This document shows positions 7,598 to 16,087 of a stretch of 21,485 nt of DNA, piece after piece. This DNA is from Bacillota bacterium. GTDB taxonomy: Bacteria > Bacillota_I > Bacilli_A > Acholeplasmatales > Acholeplasmataceae. The number at the start of each line of letters is the position of its first letter. The stretch's first letter is position 1. Position numbers and translations under genes: made by a program. Location of the stretch: positions 1-21,485 of the forward strand of contig SBGC01000143.1 of NCBI GenBank assembly GCA_006226985.1, read 5' to 3'. The notes beneath the pieces are model-generated. The model was not told where the DNA came from. It worked only from the letters and a program-made list of their open reading frames with translations, and searched no databases.

Positions 7598-7625
7598 AAA
7601 AAAAAGCTATTAAATAAAGAATAGC
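7598..7625 (-). terminator. second of two tandem terminators after ymfH
   Basis: Stem GCTATT (7606-7611) and AATAGC (7620-7625), with an 8-nt loop, is followed on the minus strand by eight T. It lies 15 bp beyond the terminator that directly ends ymfH. The remaining 7526-7597 holds no other clear element. Confidence 0.75.
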
Positions 7626-7639
7626 AAATGAAGATTTTA

Positions 7640-7667
7640 TAAAAAAAAGCCCTTATTTGGGCTTTTT
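7640..7667 (-). terminator. intrinsic terminator of ymfH
   Basis: Stem AAAAAGCCC (7644-7652) and GGGCTTTTT (7659-7667), loop of 6 nt containing the ymfH stop codon, is followed by a T-run on the minus strand. The A/T symmetry could also allow function on the plus strand. Confidence 0.85.
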
Positions 7668-8930
7668 GTAAATGAGTGTTGCAATATACTTTTTTTCAAT
7701 TCTTTTGAGTGCTTTTTGAACATCTTCAAATGTCACCGACTGTAAAATAGGGACAACTTCAAAAAGTGATGACCCCATATGATAGTACTTACCATAAAGA
7801 TATGCTTTCGTTTCTAGTGAGTTTAAGGCAAACACAAACTGTCCAAGATAGACTTTTTTATATCGTTCAAAAGCTATTTGATCCAAATCACCGATTGCAT
7901 CATATACTAAATAATCTATAAGCATTTTTTTAAGTGCATAAACCTTTTTCGATTCTGCATAAATCATGATATATTCAGCTTGTTTTTCAAAGGTTGTATT
8001 GACATAAAAACTCGCATTAATATACTTTTTAGCAAGTAAACGCTCATACATCTCAGACGATGAACCAAGTAACATATTCAGTCCAAGAGATAAAGCCAAT
8101 TCATTTTTAATCTGATCTTTTTTCATGTTTTTTAGAATTGGTAACTTAATACCTATCATGAGTTTATTTAAATTTAGATCTTTTGTTTCAACAACATGTT
8201 TTAAAACTAATCGTTTAGGTTCTTTAGGTAAAACAGTTTTTACGTGAGAAACTTGTTTGGGATGTTTTTCATCATATGCTTTAAAGAACGCCTTAATTTC
8301 CTTCAAATTCACTTTACCAGCTATGGTAATCAAACGGTTATCAACACGATAAAAACGCTCGTAGATGTGAAATAAAGTCTCTTTTGTGATCTCTTGAATG
8401 GACTCTAATGTTCCTCCAATATCATATCTGAGCGGATGAACATGATACATCATCTCCATGATGTGATTTTGCATGACAACATTTGGATCATCTAAATACA
8501 TTTTTAACTCTTCAGCAATAATGCTTTGTTCTGATAAAACATTCTCATCAGTAAAATAAGGTGTATCCATCATGTCGAGTAAATGGGTAAGAGCTTCATT
8601 GACTTTTTGAGTTGCGATAAATAAATAGCTTGTTTGATTATAGGATGTCATCGCGTTCGCATCAACACCAAGTGATGTGAATTTTGAAAAAGCATCACCA
8701 TCAGGCATAGCGAATATTTTGTGTTCTAGAAAGTGAGCAGTCCCATAAGGTGTATGAAAGATCTGTCCCTGATCTTTATAGGATAGATCCATCGCTCCAA
8801 AAGGAATGGATAATTCGACATATGTCGTATAATAAGGATCTTCTTTCGGTAAAATATGGACTTGCATGCCATTTTTTAGTTTAAGTTTATGGACTTTTTC
8901 ACCAAAGTGACTATAAAGGATTGTTTTCAT
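7653..8930 (-). CDS. ymfH: M16-family zinc peptidase, YmfH type (catalytic member)
   Basis: This 425-residue pitrilysin/insulinase-family protein carries the inverted zinc motif HFLEH (His66, Glu69, His70), with further conserved acids in LSEQSIIAEELK (132-143) as expected of an active M16 peptidase. The substrate is unknown. The ATG at 8930 is chosen over in-frame codons up to 8963 because GGAGGT lies 3 nt before it and the protein then begins like the family (MKTILYSHFGEKVHKLKLKNG). The start lies inside the end of ymfF (20-bp overlap), so the two are co-translated and probably form a heterodimer of one active and one inactive subunit. The B. subtilis YmfH name is sometimes tied to EF-P modification, but no other gene of that pathway is here. 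Confidence 0.87.
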   Translation of the reverse strand: MKTILYSHFGEKVHKLKLKNGMQVHILPKEDPYYTTYVELSIPFGAMDLSYKDQGQIFHTPYGTAHFLEHKIFAMPDGDAFSKFTSLGVDANAMTSYNQTSYLFIATQKVNEALTHLLDMMDTPYFTDENVLSEQSIIAEELKMYLDDPNVVMQNHIMEMMYHVHPLRYDIGGTLESIQEITKETLFHIYERFYRVDNRLITIAGKVNLKEIKAFFKAYDEKHPKQVSHVKTVLPKEPKRLVLKHVVETKDLNLNKLMIGIKLPILKNMKKDQIKNELALSLGLNMLLGSSSEMYERLLAKKYINASFYVNTTFEKQAEYIMIYAESKKVYALKKMLIDYLVYDAIGDLDQIAFERYKKVYLGQFVFALNSLETKAYLYGKYYHMGSSLFEVVPILQSVTFEDVQKALKRIEKKYIATLIYKKPK

Positions 8931-10131
8931 CTTGACCTCCATGGAGTACATAAATGGTGTCAAGCTTTAGTAAAGATGATACCTTTTTAATATCTTCTAA
9001 TGTCACATGTTCGATATCGTTTAATCTTTTTTCAATCGAATCCGTATAACCTAAAAGATTTTCTAAGTAGAGTCTTTTGATATTAATCGATTGGTTATCT
9101 AGTGAACTCTTTAATTGGTGTGAAAAATATGATTTTGCATGTGTAAGTTCTTCTTCAGAAGGACCTTCTTGAATTATTTTTTCGATTTCATATTTGATCG
9201 CATCAATTGCTTTATCGATTTGATTTGTATCAACACCTGAGGATATCATCAAGACTCCGCGATAGGGATCATAACCTGATTGAATATCATAACATAGGCC
9301 TAAACGTTCACGAATTTCTAAAAACAACCTTGAATCTGGATACCCACCAATCATATCATCAAGCAAATTAGCTGCCATGTATAGCGGATTTCCTCTAAAA
9401 ATAGGTATATGATAGCCCATTTTAATAATCGCTTGTTGCATGACTGTTTGTTCTCTTTTTTCAACGAGTGGTCTTAAATCTCTGAAAGTCGTTTCATACG
9501 TGAGTTCAAATGCTTCTTCAGGAAATCCTAAAGCGTTTAATTGAGTGATCTCTTCGTCTGAAAGATTCCCACTAACGATAAAACGCATATTATTTTTTAA
9601 CAATGTGTTTACATAATAATCTTCTAACTTTTCTTTTGTCAATTTTTTAATGTCATCGTATGAACCCGATAATGGATAACCATAGGTATCGTTTTCAAAA
9701 AAGAGTTCATTAAATTTATGTAGCGCATATTGTCTTTTTTTATCAAAAAGTGTTTCCCACTGCTCAAGTAACATGCGTTTTTCTTCATTAAAAATGTCTT
9801 GGTCAAATGAGCTATGTTCATAAATGACTTTTTTAAAGACACTAAGTGCGTCTTGAAAAAGAGTTTGTGAACCAATAATTTTAGGGTCAACAAGCGTTAA
9901 CGTAACACTGGCAATCGATAAATTGCCTAATCGTTCTAATTTCGGCTTAAAATAAGCACCATATAAATCTTCTAAAACAGTGCTCATATCTTTTTTTGAT
10001 CTGATTGAATCTGTATGTGTTGTGAGTAGTCTAGGCAACAAAAAACGATAGACACTTTTTTCATTTTGATCTAAATCTGTGAAGAAAAGTGTCATTTGAA
10101 TCGTTTTAAAATCATTTTTGATATAAAGCAT
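8911..10131 (-). CDS. ymfF: M16-family peptidase-like protein, YmfF type (inactive partner)
   Basis: This 406-residue protein has M16 architecture, with blocks such as YGYPLSGSYDDIKKLTKE and GGYPDSRLFLEIRERLGLCY typical of the C-terminal half, but it has no HxxEH motif. It is therefore expected to be the non-catalytic partner of the YmfH-type protein encoded next. Its ATG overlaps the deoD stop (TAATG), and its 3' end overlaps ymfH by 20 bp. The order deoC-deoD-ymfF-ymfH reads as one transcript. Its role may be substrate holding or chamber closure, by analogy with other paired M16 proteins. Confidence 0.85.
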   Translation of the reverse strand: MLYIKNDFKTIQMTLFFTDLDQNEKSVYRFLLPRLLTTHTDSIRSKKDMSTVLEDLYGAYFKPKLERLGNLSIASVTLTLVDPKIIGSQTLFQDALSVFKKVIYEHSSFDQDIFNEEKRMLLEQWETLFDKKRQYALHKFNELFFENDTYGYPLSGSYDDIKKLTKEKLEDYYVNTLLKNNMRFIVSGNLSDEEITQLNALGFPEEAFELTYETTFRDLRPLVEKREQTVMQQAIIKMGYHIPIFRGNPLYMAANLLDDMIGGYPDSRLFLEIRERLGLCYDIQSGYDPYRGVLMISSGVDTNQIDKAIDAIKYEIEKIIQEGPSEEELTHAKSYFSHQLKSSLDNQSINIKRLYLENLLGYTDSIEKRLNDIEHVTLEDIKKVSSLLKLDTIYVLHGGQDENNPL

Positions 10132-10841
10132 TAGAGACTATTCAACGCAATTTCCATCATTTTTGTAAATGCTTCTTGTCGTTCTTTAGCGCTTGTTGCC
10201 TCATGGGTCACTAAAGAATCTGAAACAGTTAAAAGGCAAGCAGCTTTTTTCTTTAATGCTTTAGCATTTGCAAAGAGTGCAAAGGATTCCATTTCAACAG
10301 CATTTGCTTGATATTTTGCTTGAATGTCTTTCCATTCATCATGATTGATACGATAAAATACATCGCTTGAATGAATAATACTTGGTGTCATCTTAAATCC
10401 TAATTTATCAGCAGCTTTGATTAATCGATTATTTAACGATTTCGTTGCTGGTAATATTTTTCTGCTCGATACACCCATCGTTTTTGCATAAGATGATTCA
10501 CTATATGCATCAGTCACTAAAACAACATCGTATAAGTTTAAATCTTTTGAATATGATCCGCATGAACCAATGCGTATAATTTGTTCAACATCATAAAAGT
10601 TAAAAAGTTCATATGAGTAAATACCAATACTTGGCATGCCCATACCTGAGCCCATAACAGTAACTTTTTTCTTATTAAAATAGCCAGTATAACCAAACAT
10701 ATTTCTAACGCCATTAATTTGAACAACTTTTGTTAAAAACGTTTCTGCAATATATTTTGCACGTAAAGGATCTCCAGGCATTAAAACTGTTTTAGCAATT
10801 AAATCTTTATTTTCGAGTTCAATATGAGGTGTTGGTATCAT
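10131..10841 (-). CDS. deoD: purine-nucleoside phosphorylase, DeoD type
   Basis: This 236-residue hexameric-type enzyme cleaves purine (deoxy)nucleosides with phosphate to free base and (deoxy)ribose-1-phosphate. TPHIE near the start, VLMPGDPLRAKYIAE (phosphate site), GSGMGMPSIGIY, RIGSCGS, VEMESFALF (ribose binding) and SDSLVTHEATSAKER (catalytic Asp) follow the DeoD pattern. Two ATGs are possible: 10847 and 10841. AAAGGAG is only 2 nt from the first and 8 nt from the second, so I take 10841; MIPTPHIE also aligns better with family N-termini. It overlaps the 3' end of deoC and touches ymfF by TAATG. With deoC it forms a deoxyribonucleoside salvage pair. Confidence 0.94.
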   Translation of the reverse strand: MIPTPHIELENKDLIAKTVLMPGDPLRAKYIAETFLTKVVQINGVRNMFGYTGYFNKKKVTVMGSGMGMPSIGIYSYELFNFYDVEQIIRIGSCGSYSKDLNLYDVVLVTDAYSESSYAKTMGVSSRKILPATKSLNNRLIKAADKLGFKMTPSIIHSSDVFYRINHDEWKDIQAKYQANAVEMESFALFANAKALKKKAACLLTVSDSLVTHEATSAKERQEAFTKMMEIALNSL

Positions 10842-11493
10842 TTTCATTTCTCCTTTGTTTGATAATATCTATACCATTTGAAGTACCGATACGAGTTGCA
10901 CCAGCTTCAATCATCTTTAAAGCATCATCATATGTTCTTACACCGCCAGAAGCTTTCACTTCAGCCTTGTTTCCAACAGTTTGTTTCATCAACTTAACAT
11001 CTTCGACCTTCGCACCACCTGTACCAAAACCAGTTGATGTTTTGACAAATTGTGCACCACCTTGAACAACGAGTTCAGAAGCTTTCACAATTTCTTCTGG
11101 TGTTAAATAGCATGTTTCAATAATGACCTTAACACATCTACCTTGTGCTTTTTCGACGACGAGTTCGATTTCATGTAAGACTGTGTGATAATCTTTTGAC
11201 TTGAGTGCGAAAACGTTAATAACCATATCGAGTTCATCAGCTCCATCATTAACGGCTTCCATGGCTTCAATCGCTTTGACTGCTGGTTTATGCGTGCCAT
11301 GAGGAAAACCAATCACTGTACAAACCAATACATCGGTTTTTTTGAGTTGATTTTTTGCGTATTTAACCCAAATTGGGTTGACACAAACCGATTTGAAATC
11401 ATATTCTTTAGCTTCTAAGATGAGTTGGTCAATTTGAGCTTTTGAAATGCTAGCACCTAGTTTTGTGTGGTCAATCATTTTATTTAATTGCAT
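10819..11493 (-). CDS. deoC: deoxyribose-phosphate aldolase
   Basis: This 224-residue class I aldolase splits 2-deoxyribose-5-phosphate into glyceraldehyde-3-phosphate and acetaldehyde. The Schiff-base Lys151 lies in FVKTSTGF, the partner Lys180 in VKASGG, and Asp89 in ADELDMVIN, as in DERA. AAAGGAG precedes the ATG. It is first of deoC-deoD-ymfF-ymfH, and its last 20-odd bases overlap deoD. A phosphopentomutase to link DeoD's product to this enzyme is not in the window. The only -10-like sequence upstream is TATGCT at 11512-11517, just after a terminator. Confidence 0.96.
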   Translation of the reverse strand: MQLNKMIDHTKLGASISKAQIDQLILEAKEYDFKSVCVNPIWVKYAKNQLKKTDVLVCTVIGFPHGTHKPAVKAIEAMEAVNDGADELDMVINVFALKSKDYHTVLHEIELVVEKAQGRCVKVIIETCYLTPEEIVKASELVVQGGAQFVKTSTGFGTGGAKVEDVKLMKQTVGNKAEVKASGGVRTYDDALKMIEAGATRIGTSNGIDIIKQRRNENDTNTSY

Positions 11494-11516
11494 AATATTC
11501 TCCTTTTTTTTAGCAT

Positions 11517-11540
11517 AAAAAACACGAAATCGTGTTTTTT
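11517..11540. terminator. intrinsic terminator before deoC
   Basis: A nearly perfect palindrome, AAAAAACACG (11517-11526) and CGTGTTTTTT (11531-11540) with loop AAAT, ends the unrecognised gene on the minus strand. The symmetric A/T flanks would allow function on either strand. Confidence 0.85.
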
Positions 11541-12393
11541 AATCAAGTATTCTTTTCATACTTTCTTTTGTAAAAGTATGTGTGATTTTATTAAATTTGT
11601 GTTTCTTCATGACTTGATATATCTTCTTTGCTGTTTTTTTCTGCATAACCTTTGTTCCCTTAATAAAGCCAGGAACATCGAGTAGATACTTGTCAATCAG
11701 AGGATATAATTCTTCATAATCTATGACTTTAATTTCATTACCCACGCGATAGAATATAAAGTTAAGATACGGTGGAAACACTGTAAGCGTATGTTCTTTC
11801 CATTCGATGCCTAGCACTAAGTTTTTCTTTTCAGTTGATAGAAAATGGTATTTAGGCACATAGGTTTCTAAATCTTTATAATAATCTTGTAGTTCCACAT
11901 GATCATCTAAGTATCTTAAGATAGCTGATACTTCATCCTTTGGTAATTGATGATGCTCAGATAACAGCATTGGATTTTTATGAATATATGCTTCTTTTAG
12001 CATTTGATACACTTTAAGAAGAACGTCCATTTTAAAGACTAAAACATCTTCAAACATCTCATTATAAATCGCGAAACCAAAAGTATCTGTAATATTTTTT
12101 ACAATCTCAAAGATTTGTTTAGCGACATATTCAGGAGTTAGTATATTCATCTCTAAATGAAAGTTTAGATCAAGATATCTTGGATTAAGTCTGTATATAT
12201 CAGGTACCTGTGATTTGGGCGTAATGATAAAAAGTGCATCGTATTGCAACTTTGGCTGAACATATTTAAATCGGACACTTTTCTCATCCATCTCAACTTG
12301 AATGCCTTCAATACGTTCAAAATAAGCAATCAATTGCTCGAGATCGATTTTTCTTGTTTTTTCTTTAAAGAAGTGCACATTGAATAATGCCAT
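11539..12393 (-). CDS. conserved-looking hypothetical protein, 284 residues
   Basis: I do not recognise this family. The protein is soluble-looking, with no signal peptide or membrane segment, and rich in Lys, Tyr, Phe and acidic residues. The C-terminal third has a basic stretch (KGTKVMQKKTAKKIYQVMKK) that could contact nucleic acid or a partner, but I see no catalytic motif. I start at the ATG at 12393 because AAGGTGG lies 8 nt before it; an in-frame GTG at 12405 is an alternative. It follows surE by 49 bp, with an AT-rich hairpin (CATATATT/AATATATG) lacking a U-tract between them, so it may share the ileS-surE transcript, and it ends at a strong terminator. Codon use looks like its neighbours, so there is no sign of recent transfer. 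Confidence 0.75.
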   Translation of the reverse strand: MALFNVHFFKEKTRKIDLEQLIAYFERIEGIQVEMDEKSVRFKYVQPKLQYDALFIITPKSQVPDIYRLNPRYLDLNFHLEMNILTPEYVAKQIFEIVKNITDTFGFAIYNEMFEDVLVFKMDVLLKVYQMLKEAYIHKNPMLLSEHHQLPKDEVSAILRYLDDHVELQDYYKDLETYVPKYHFLSTEKKNLVLGIEWKEHTLTVFPPYLNFIFYRVGNEIKVIDYEELYPLIDKYLLDVPGFIKGTKVMQKKTAKKIYQVMKKHKFNKITHTFTKESMKRILD

Positions 12394-12442
12394 AACCTCA
12401 CCCACCTTAAATTTAGTTTAACATATATTCTAAAATATATGA

Positions 12443-13171
12443 TTAACCGAGTATCTTTTTCATCCACTTATGATCTGTACGTTCAATTGATAAAGGTGTT
12501 ATTGAAACAAACCCCTCATCAAAAGCTACAACATCAGAATCTTCTGTTTCTTGATAATGGATAATTGATCCTTTAATGTGATAAATATCAGGCTTTTCGC
12601 TTTTGATAAACTCAGCATGTTGTAATCTCTTACCCATCGTAGTCATTCTAACCCCTTTGGGTCTCGTATACGTATCTTTGGGGAAATTGATGTTTAAAAT
12701 CCCCGGACCATCTTGTAAATCAGATTCAATAATTTCATCCATCAACTTAATGGTTTCATCATAAAGATATGGAAGATTTGTATGTGGAGCTGAAATGGCA
12801 ATGGCATTCACACCAAGAATTTTAGCTTCCATTGCAGCTGCAACAGTACCCGAATATAAAATATCTTTCGCGATGTTTGGACCATAATTAATACCGGATA
12901 CGACTAAATCAAAATCAACGTTAAATACTTTTAACCCAAGTCTTACAGCATCAGCTGGAGTACCATCAACAACAAGTGTTGCTGATGAACCAAAAATTGG
13001 TTCTGTCATGAACGTTTCAATTCTTGATCGAATGGTAATTGCATGACTTTTCGCACTTTGATGCTCTTTAGGTGCTGCAACATACACATCACCAAAGGGT
13101 GCTAATGCTCTCACTAAAATGCCAAGCCCTGGTGCTTCATATCCATCATCATTAACAACTAATATGTTCAT
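12443..13171 (-). CDS. surE: 5'/3'-nucleotidase SurE
   Basis: This 242-residue metal-dependent phosphatase acts on nucleoside monophosphates (known for the family: 5'- and 3'-nucleotides, short polyphosphate). MNILVVNDDGYEAPG gives the metal-binding Asp8-Asp9. The middle HQSAKSHAIT contributes a metal-site residue, and VSGINYGPN is the second conserved loop. Length is standard (about 250). Its ATG overlaps the ileS stop (ATGA), so it is coupled to ileS and controlled by the ileS T-box. That would place a nucleotidase under isoleucine-tRNA control, probably by operon packing rather than pathway logic. Confidence 0.95.
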   Translation of the reverse strand: MNILVVNDDGYEAPGLGILVRALAPFGDVYVAAPKEHQSAKSHAITIRSRIETFMTEPIFGSSATLVVDGTPADAVRLGLKVFNVDFDLVVSGINYGPNIAKDILYSGTVAAAMEAKILGVNAIAISAPHTNLPYLYDETIKLMDEIIESDLQDGPGILNINFPKDTYTRPKGVRMTTMGKRLQHAEFIKSEKPDIYHIKGSIIHYQETEDSDVVAFDEGFVSITPLSIERTDHKWMKKILG

Positions 13172-15870
13172 TTGTTTCCTCCGATAATGTCATGACATCT
13201 TTCACAAAGTCCATCTTCATGAATGTGATCAACAACGTTCCAACAACGATCACATGTTTGTCCATCAGCAAGTTTGATTGAAACAGCTAATTTAGATCCT
13301 ACCGATAGATTCACTTTTGAAACAATTAAAACTTGGTGAATCTTCATATCAAGATGCTTAATCGCCTTCATCTGCTCTTCAGTGACGACTAAATCGACAT
13401 GTGCTTGAAGTGATTTACCAATCAGTTTTTGCTCTCTTGCGTCTTCTAATTTCTTTAAAACAACTTCGCGAACTTCTTCGAAGATTGCAAACGATGTCAT
13501 GAGTTCATGGTTTTCACGATCTACTTTTTTAGGCATCATTTCTAAGTAAACATCCTCTTTACGGTTAAATGGTAATAATTGATAAGCTTCTGAAGTTGTA
13601 TGAGGGATAATTGGTGTTAAGAGTTTTAGTAGTCCAAGTGTGATATCATACAATGTGGATTGAACACTCTTTCTTTCGAAATTATCTTCCTTCTCAATAT
13701 ATAAAATATCTTTCGTGTAATCCAAATAAAACGCTGATAAATCATTAGTCATAAATGGTACTACAGTGCGGTAAACTCGGTCAAACTGATAATTTTCATA
13801 AGCATCTAAAACATCATTGACAACGTGTTCATATTTGATTGTCATGACACGGTTTAATTGACCTCTCATCGAGTAGCCAACATAATCTTTTTCTGGTTGA
13901 AAACCATCTAAGTTCCCAAGCATAAATCGAAATGTATTTCTAATCTTTCTGTAACCTTCAGCAATTTGATTCATCATTTCATTTGAGATTCTTACGTCGC
14001 TTTGATAATCAACAGTTGCTACCCATAAACGAAGTAAATCTGCACCTTGTTGTTTCATGATGATTAGTGGATCAATTGTATTACCGAGTGACTTACTCAT
14101 TTTCCGACCTTGACCGTCTAAAACAAATCCGTGACTGACAACTTTTTTATAAGGTGCTTCATGATATGCTGCAATACCTGTAATAAGTGATGAATTAAAC
14201 CATCCTCTATACTGATCAGAGCCTTCTAAATATAAATCAGCTGGATAGGGTAAGTTTCTAGATCTTAACACAGAGTGTGATGTGCCTGAATCAAACCAGA
14301 CATCCATAATATCTGTTTCTTTTTTGTAAACCCCGTTAGGGCTTCCTGGATATTTAAATCCCTTAGGAACTAAATCTTTAGCATCTTTTTCATACCAAAT
14401 ATCAGAACCAAATTCTTCAAACAATTTTGCAATATGTTCTAAGACTCTTTGATCCATAATTGGTTCATTTTCTTCATCGTATAAAATGGGAATGGGGACA
14501 CCCCATGCTCTTTGGCGAGATATACACCAGTCTTCTCGACCTGAAATCATATTTGAAATACGCACTTCACCCCATAAAGGCAACCACTCTGCTTTTTTAA
14601 CTGCATCAAGTAATTCATCTTTAAGTTTATCAATTGATGCAAACCATTGTGGAGTCGCTCTAAAAATAACTGGCTTTTGTGTTCTCCAGTCATGTGGATA
14701 TGAATGTGTGAATTTTTCTTTATAAAGTAATGCATTCGCTTCTTCAAGAGCTTTAACAATCTCTTCATTCGCTACTTCATAATATAAACCTTTAAACTGA
14801 CCTGCTTCTTCCATCATATAACCCTTATCATCCACAGGGCATAAAATCTCTAAGTTATACTGTTTACCTACACGATAGTCATCTTCACCATGACCTGGTG
14901 CTGTATGAACTAAACCTGTACCATCAGTATCTGTGACATGTTCACCAACAATAATTGGAGAAATACGATCGTATAATGGATGCTTATATGTTTGAAATTC
15001 TAAATCGTGTCCTTTTATAAGTCCTAGAACTTTATAGGATTCCCATTTTAAAACACTTGCTATGGTTTTAATGAGTGTTTCAGCTACCACATATTTTTCT
15101 TTACCTACTTTAACAACAGCATAGTTAAATCGTGGATGAACAGAGATAGCTAAGTTAGCAGGTAGTGTCCATGGGGTTGTCGTCCAGATCATAAATTTTG
15201 CATTTTCGAGTAAGTCTTTACCTTCATGAACTGGGAAAGCAACATAAACAGATATTGATTGTTTATCTTGATATTCAATCTCAGCTTCAGCAAGTGCAGA
15301 TTCAGAAGAAGGTGACCAATAAACAGGCTTTAACCCTTTATAGATTAAACCTCTTTCGACCATTTTCGCAAACACACGAATTTGATTGGCTTCATAGTCA
15401 TGATTTAACGTAATATATGGATGATCCCATTCACCTAAAATGCCAAGTCTTTCAAACTGAATTTTTTGACGTTCAACTTGTTCTAAAGCAAATTTACGGC
15501 ATAGTTTTCGATATTCAACAAGTGATATCTCTTTTCGATTGACACCTTTTTTTGTTAATGCCGTTTCAATCGGTAAACCATGTGTATCCCAACCTGGAAT
15601 GTAGGGTACATATTTTCCTTGCATCGTTTGGTAACGCAAAACAAAATCCTTTAAGACCTTATTTAACGTATGTCCAATATGAATATCCCCATTTGCATAA
15701 GGTGGCCCATCATGCAAAATAAAGGATGTATTGTCCTTGTTTTGTTCGAGTACTTTTTTGTAGAGGTCAATATCTTTCCATCTTTTTTGAAACTCTACTT
15801 CTCTTACACCTAAGTTCCCACGCATTTGAAACTCTGTTTTAGGCATAAGTAGTGTGTTTTTGTAGTCCAT
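13168..15870 (-). CDS. ileS: isoleucyl-tRNA synthetase
   Basis: This 900-residue class I enzyme charges tRNA-Ile. The HIGH motif is at 64-67 and KMSKS at 590-594. The CP1 editing domain shows TTPWTLPAN (231-239) and GTGLVHTAPGHGEDD (317-331). The C-terminal zinc finger keeps Cys873, Cys876, Cys889 and Cys892. This is the ordinary bacterial form. I start at the ATG at 15870 because AAGGAGA sits 8 nt before it; the ATG at 15888 lies ahead of that ribosome site and would add six residues. The leader is a T-box that ends just before the gene. surE overlaps its stop. Confidence 0.97.
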   Translation of the reverse strand: MDYKNTLLMPKTEFQMRGNLGVREVEFQKRWKDIDLYKKVLEQNKDNTSFILHDGPPYANGDIHIGHTLNKVLKDFVLRYQTMQGKYVPYIPGWDTHGLPIETALTKKGVNRKEISLVEYRKLCRKFALEQVERQKIQFERLGILGEWDHPYITLNHDYEANQIRVFAKMVERGLIYKGLKPVYWSPSSESALAEAEIEYQDKQSISVYVAFPVHEGKDLLENAKFMIWTTTPWTLPANLAISVHPRFNYAVVKVGKEKYVVAETLIKTIASVLKWESYKVLGLIKGHDLEFQTYKHPLYDRISPIIVGEHVTDTDGTGLVHTAPGHGEDDYRVGKQYNLEILCPVDDKGYMMEEAGQFKGLYYEVANEEIVKALEEANALLYKEKFTHSYPHDWRTQKPVIFRATPQWFASIDKLKDELLDAVKKAEWLPLWGEVRISNMISGREDWCISRQRAWGVPIPILYDEENEPIMDQRVLEHIAKLFEEFGSDIWYEKDAKDLVPKGFKYPGSPNGVYKKETDIMDVWFDSGTSHSVLRSRNLPYPADLYLEGSDQYRGWFNSSLITGIAAYHEAPYKKVVSHGFVLDGQGRKMSKSLGNTIDPLIIMKQQGADLLRLWVATVDYQSDVRISNEMMNQIAEGYRKIRNTFRFMLGNLDGFQPEKDYVGYSMRGQLNRVMTIKYEHVVNDVLDAYENYQFDRVYRTVVPFMTNDLSAFYLDYTKDILYIEKEDNFERKSVQSTLYDITLGLLKLLTPIIPHTTSEAYQLLPFNRKEDVYLEMMPKKVDRENHELMTSFAIFEEVREVVLKKLEDAREQKLIGKSLQAHVDLVVTEEQMKAIKHLDMKIHQVLIVSKVNLSVGSKLAVSIKLADGQTCDRCWNVVDHIHEDGLCERCHDIIGGNK

Positions 15871-15892
15871 AAATAATCTCTCCTTCATATAT

Positions 15893-15922
15893 AAAAAATT
15901 CGCCCTTATTGCTAAGGACGAA
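15893..15922 (-). terminator. T-box terminator hairpin of ileS
   Basis: Stem TTCGTCCTTA and TAAGGGCGAA with loop GCAA, followed by TTTTTT on the minus strand, ends 5 nt before the ATG at 15888. It competes with the antiterminator built on the T-box sequence at 15931-15948. Confidence 0.9.
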
Positions 15923-16076
15923 ATAAATTCCGCGGTACCACCTTAGTTCTAGATAAATCTAGCCCTCATTAGATTGATGAATGCTCAAAGGTGATCAGTA
16001 TGAATGAGTGGTTTACTAGGCTTACACCATCCCTAGCTCGCTTAAAACTTCAATTGATACCGTTGTCCTTATCGAC
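15893..16076 (-). promoter_or_regulatory. T-box riboswitch (Ile) of ileS
   Basis: The minus-strand leader carries the T-box core AAGGTGGTACCGCG (15931-15944), which pairs with the 3' end of uncharged tRNA. The Stem I distal-loop element GGGATGGTGTAAGCC (about 16019-16033) and a specifier loop TGATCACC with the Ile codon ATC at 15993-15995 are also present. When tRNA-Ile is uncharged, the antiterminator should form and ileS-surE be read. The 5' base of Stem I begins about 12 bp after the sepF stop and I see no convincing promoter there, so the leader may be transcribed from within or upstream of sepF. Confidence 0.93.
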
Positions 16077-16087
16077 GCATGATTTAA

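Noticed and set aside
12415..12442. Hairpin CATATATT/AATATATG after surE as a terminator
   Set aside because: It is made of A/T pairs and lacks a T-run afterwards; read-through into the next gene seems likely.
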